DNA of 64,000 nucleotides, taken from contig NZ_SZQJ01000005.1 of the NCBI RefSeq assembly GCF_013369335.1, positions 1 to 64,000 of the forward strand. The letters run 5' to 3'. Positions 62,929 to 64,000 of this stretch are shown piece by piece. This stretch comes from Vibrio sp. JPW-9-11-11 (lineage in GTDB: Bacteria > Pseudomonadota > Gammaproteobacteria > Enterobacterales > Vibrionaceae). Within the stretch, counting starts at the first letter, position 1; each line of letters starts with the position of its first letter. Under the pieces are notes generated by a model that worked only from the letters and a program-made list of their open reading frames with translations, did not search any database and had not been told where the DNA came from. The translations under genes were made by a program, and so were the position numbers.

Positions 62929-64000
62929 CTAGCTCATCACCATCGCAAGAGCATCGGTGCTTCTGTGTTTTCTAATTGCCATAAGCAGTTGAGCTAACAG
63001 GAGTACGCCCGTTACACCAAGGCCAATACCAATACCGCCCCAGATCCCCGCTAACTGATGGTGTGGCATTAGTAACCAGGCCGCTGGAAGCCCGAAAAAC
63101 CAGTAACCGATCGCAGTCATGATGGTCGGGCCAACCACAATCTTCATCCCACGCAACAAGTTAATGGCTAATAGCTGCCATGCATCAACAATAAAGGATA
63201 GCGCCACCACCCAAAGAACTAGGGTCAGTAGTTGAGTCAGTTCACCGTCTAAGTTAAACATTGCCGCAATTGCGCCTGGCCAAAGCATAAAGGCGCCTGC
63301 GAGGATAATGCTCAATACAGTTGTTAGGGCAAAGCTGCGTATTGCGGTACGTTTGATACCATCGTAGTTCTCACCACCGAAATCCTGACCAACTAAAATG
63401 GCAGCCGCTTGAGAAAAGCCGAAGTTAATATTCCACGTAAAACTTAAGCACTGCAGCAGGATTTGGTGCAGGGCCAGCGCCGCGATGCTAATGGTCCCGG
63501 CCATCAGGGTTCCGCCATAAATCAGCCCATGCTCAAGCAGCGCAGCAAGGGCGATCGGCAGACCCATGGCGAGCAGTGGAGTCAATAGTGCCAATGAATA
63601 CTCCTCGCGGTTTAACCACGGGGCAAATGCGGTGTACTCTGGGCGCTTAAATACCCACATACCGTAACCCAGCATAACGATGAGCGCTGACAGCGCGGTG
63701 CCAGCCCCAAGGCCTGCGAGACCAAAATCAAAACTGAACGCAAGCAGGTAGCTAATCGGTACATTCAACGTGACCGTCAATAGCGACATCAGCATAATCG
63801 ATCGCACATGACCAAATGCGCTAGTCAGGCCACGCAACACCAGTAGCAATAGGGAAGGGAGCATGGCCCACTTGAGCGTATCAACATATTGCATCGCTAG
63901 CGTGGCTAGCTCTGGTGGTTGATTGGCTAGGGTAAGCAACTGCGGCACGAAGGCGAAACTGATGGTCAGAACCACACTCAGCACCAGAGAGAGCAGGACA
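62929..64000 (-). CDS. MATE-family multidrug efflux protein (5' end outside window)
   Basis: The partial inner-membrane transporter has about 357 residues in the window, while MATE proteins have about 440-460, so roughly the first 90 residues lie beyond the right edge. The frame stays open to position 64000. Many hydrophobic helices are visible, with typical segments LRGLTSAFGHVRSIM, GLGAGTALSALIV and QAAAILVGQDFGGENYDGIKRTA. Family members export cationic drugs or metabolites using Na+ or H+. Nothing local indicates its substrate. Confidence 0.88.
   Translation of the reverse strand, partial: VLLSLVLSVVLTISFAFVPQLLTLANQPPELATLAMQYVDTLKWAMLPSLLLLVLRGLTSAFGHVRSIMLMSLLTVTLNVPISYLLAFSFDFGLAGLGAGTALSALIVMLGYGMWVFKRPEYTAFAPWLNREEYSLALLTPLLAMGLPIALAALLEHGLIYGGTLMAGTISIAALALHQILLQCLSFTWNINFGFSQAAAILVGQDFGGENYDGIKRTAIRSFALTTVLSIILAGAFMLWPGAIAAMFNLDGELTQLLTLVLWVVALSFIVDAWQLLAINLLRGMKIVVGPTIMTAIGYWFFGLPAAWLLMPHHQLAGIWGGIGIGLGVTGVLLLAQLLMAIRKHRSTDALAMVMS

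Overview
The window looks like a chromosome segment from a Vibrio or close relative. The reasons are a pheS-pheT pair with very strong CTA/CGT codon bias, a bacteriohemerythrin-GGDEF gene beside it (the same kind of gene is known near pheST in V. cholerae), a KdgR close to the enterobacterial protein, and a PTS-type scr locus. The species cannot be fixed from sequence reading alone. No insertion sequence, phage gene, CRISPR array or replication origin was seen.

Layout. 1-587: one intact tRNA-Gly(GCC) followed by three decayed tandem copies (151-bp period), each with its own terminator. 588-7294: a soluble PQQ-type sugar dehydrogenase, a TetR regulator and an RND exporter / LolA-like / outer-membrane barrel operon, linked by repeated TGACGAANCGTCA palindromes. 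7410-14492: oxygen-sensing diguanylate cyclase, GNAT acetyltransferase, pheST and a chemoreceptor. 14819-55638: a large glycan-utilisation region. 55799-61202: sucrose PTS locus. 61452-64000: a Cra-like regulator, a hypothetical gene and a MATE exporter cut by the window edge.

The glycan region reads as one pathway. A general porin (54676) would admit oligosaccharides. A peptide-type ABC importer with two paralogous binding proteins (29593, 38276), two permeases and a fused double ATPase (40316-44186) would bring them inside. Two sulfatases with the activating radical-SAM enzyme, a PL8 lyase, a GH88 unsaturated glucuronyl hydrolase, a DUF2264 protein, a GH27 enzyme, a GH112 phosphorylase and a GH2 enzyme would take them apart. 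None of these degradative enzymes shows a signal peptide, so depolymerisation and desulfation appear to be cytoplasmic. Unsaturated uronate goes through KduI, KduD, KdgK and KDPG aldolase to pyruvate and glyceraldehyde-3-phosphate. Galactose-1-phosphate from GH112 goes to GalT/GalE, and free galactose from GH2/GH27 goes to GalM/GalK. A SulP transporter sits in the kdgK operon and may handle sulfate. The likely substrate is a sulfated, uronate- and galactose/hexosamine-containing glycan such as a glycosaminoglycan or proteoglycan/mucin fragment. This is inference: no secreted depolymerase and no hexosamine catabolic genes are in the window.

Ten or eleven KdgR-type palindromes (TGAAA-N5-TTTCA type) lie before kduI/kdgK, kduD, GH88, the sulfatase/AnSME divergence, DUF2264 and the porin, and kdgR itself is at 53388, so the window carries most of a local KdgR regulon. 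Other notable structure includes a three-tier stem-loop in the galK leader, a perfect 12-bp hairpin in the leader of one binding protein, and a possible small RNA downstream of galM.
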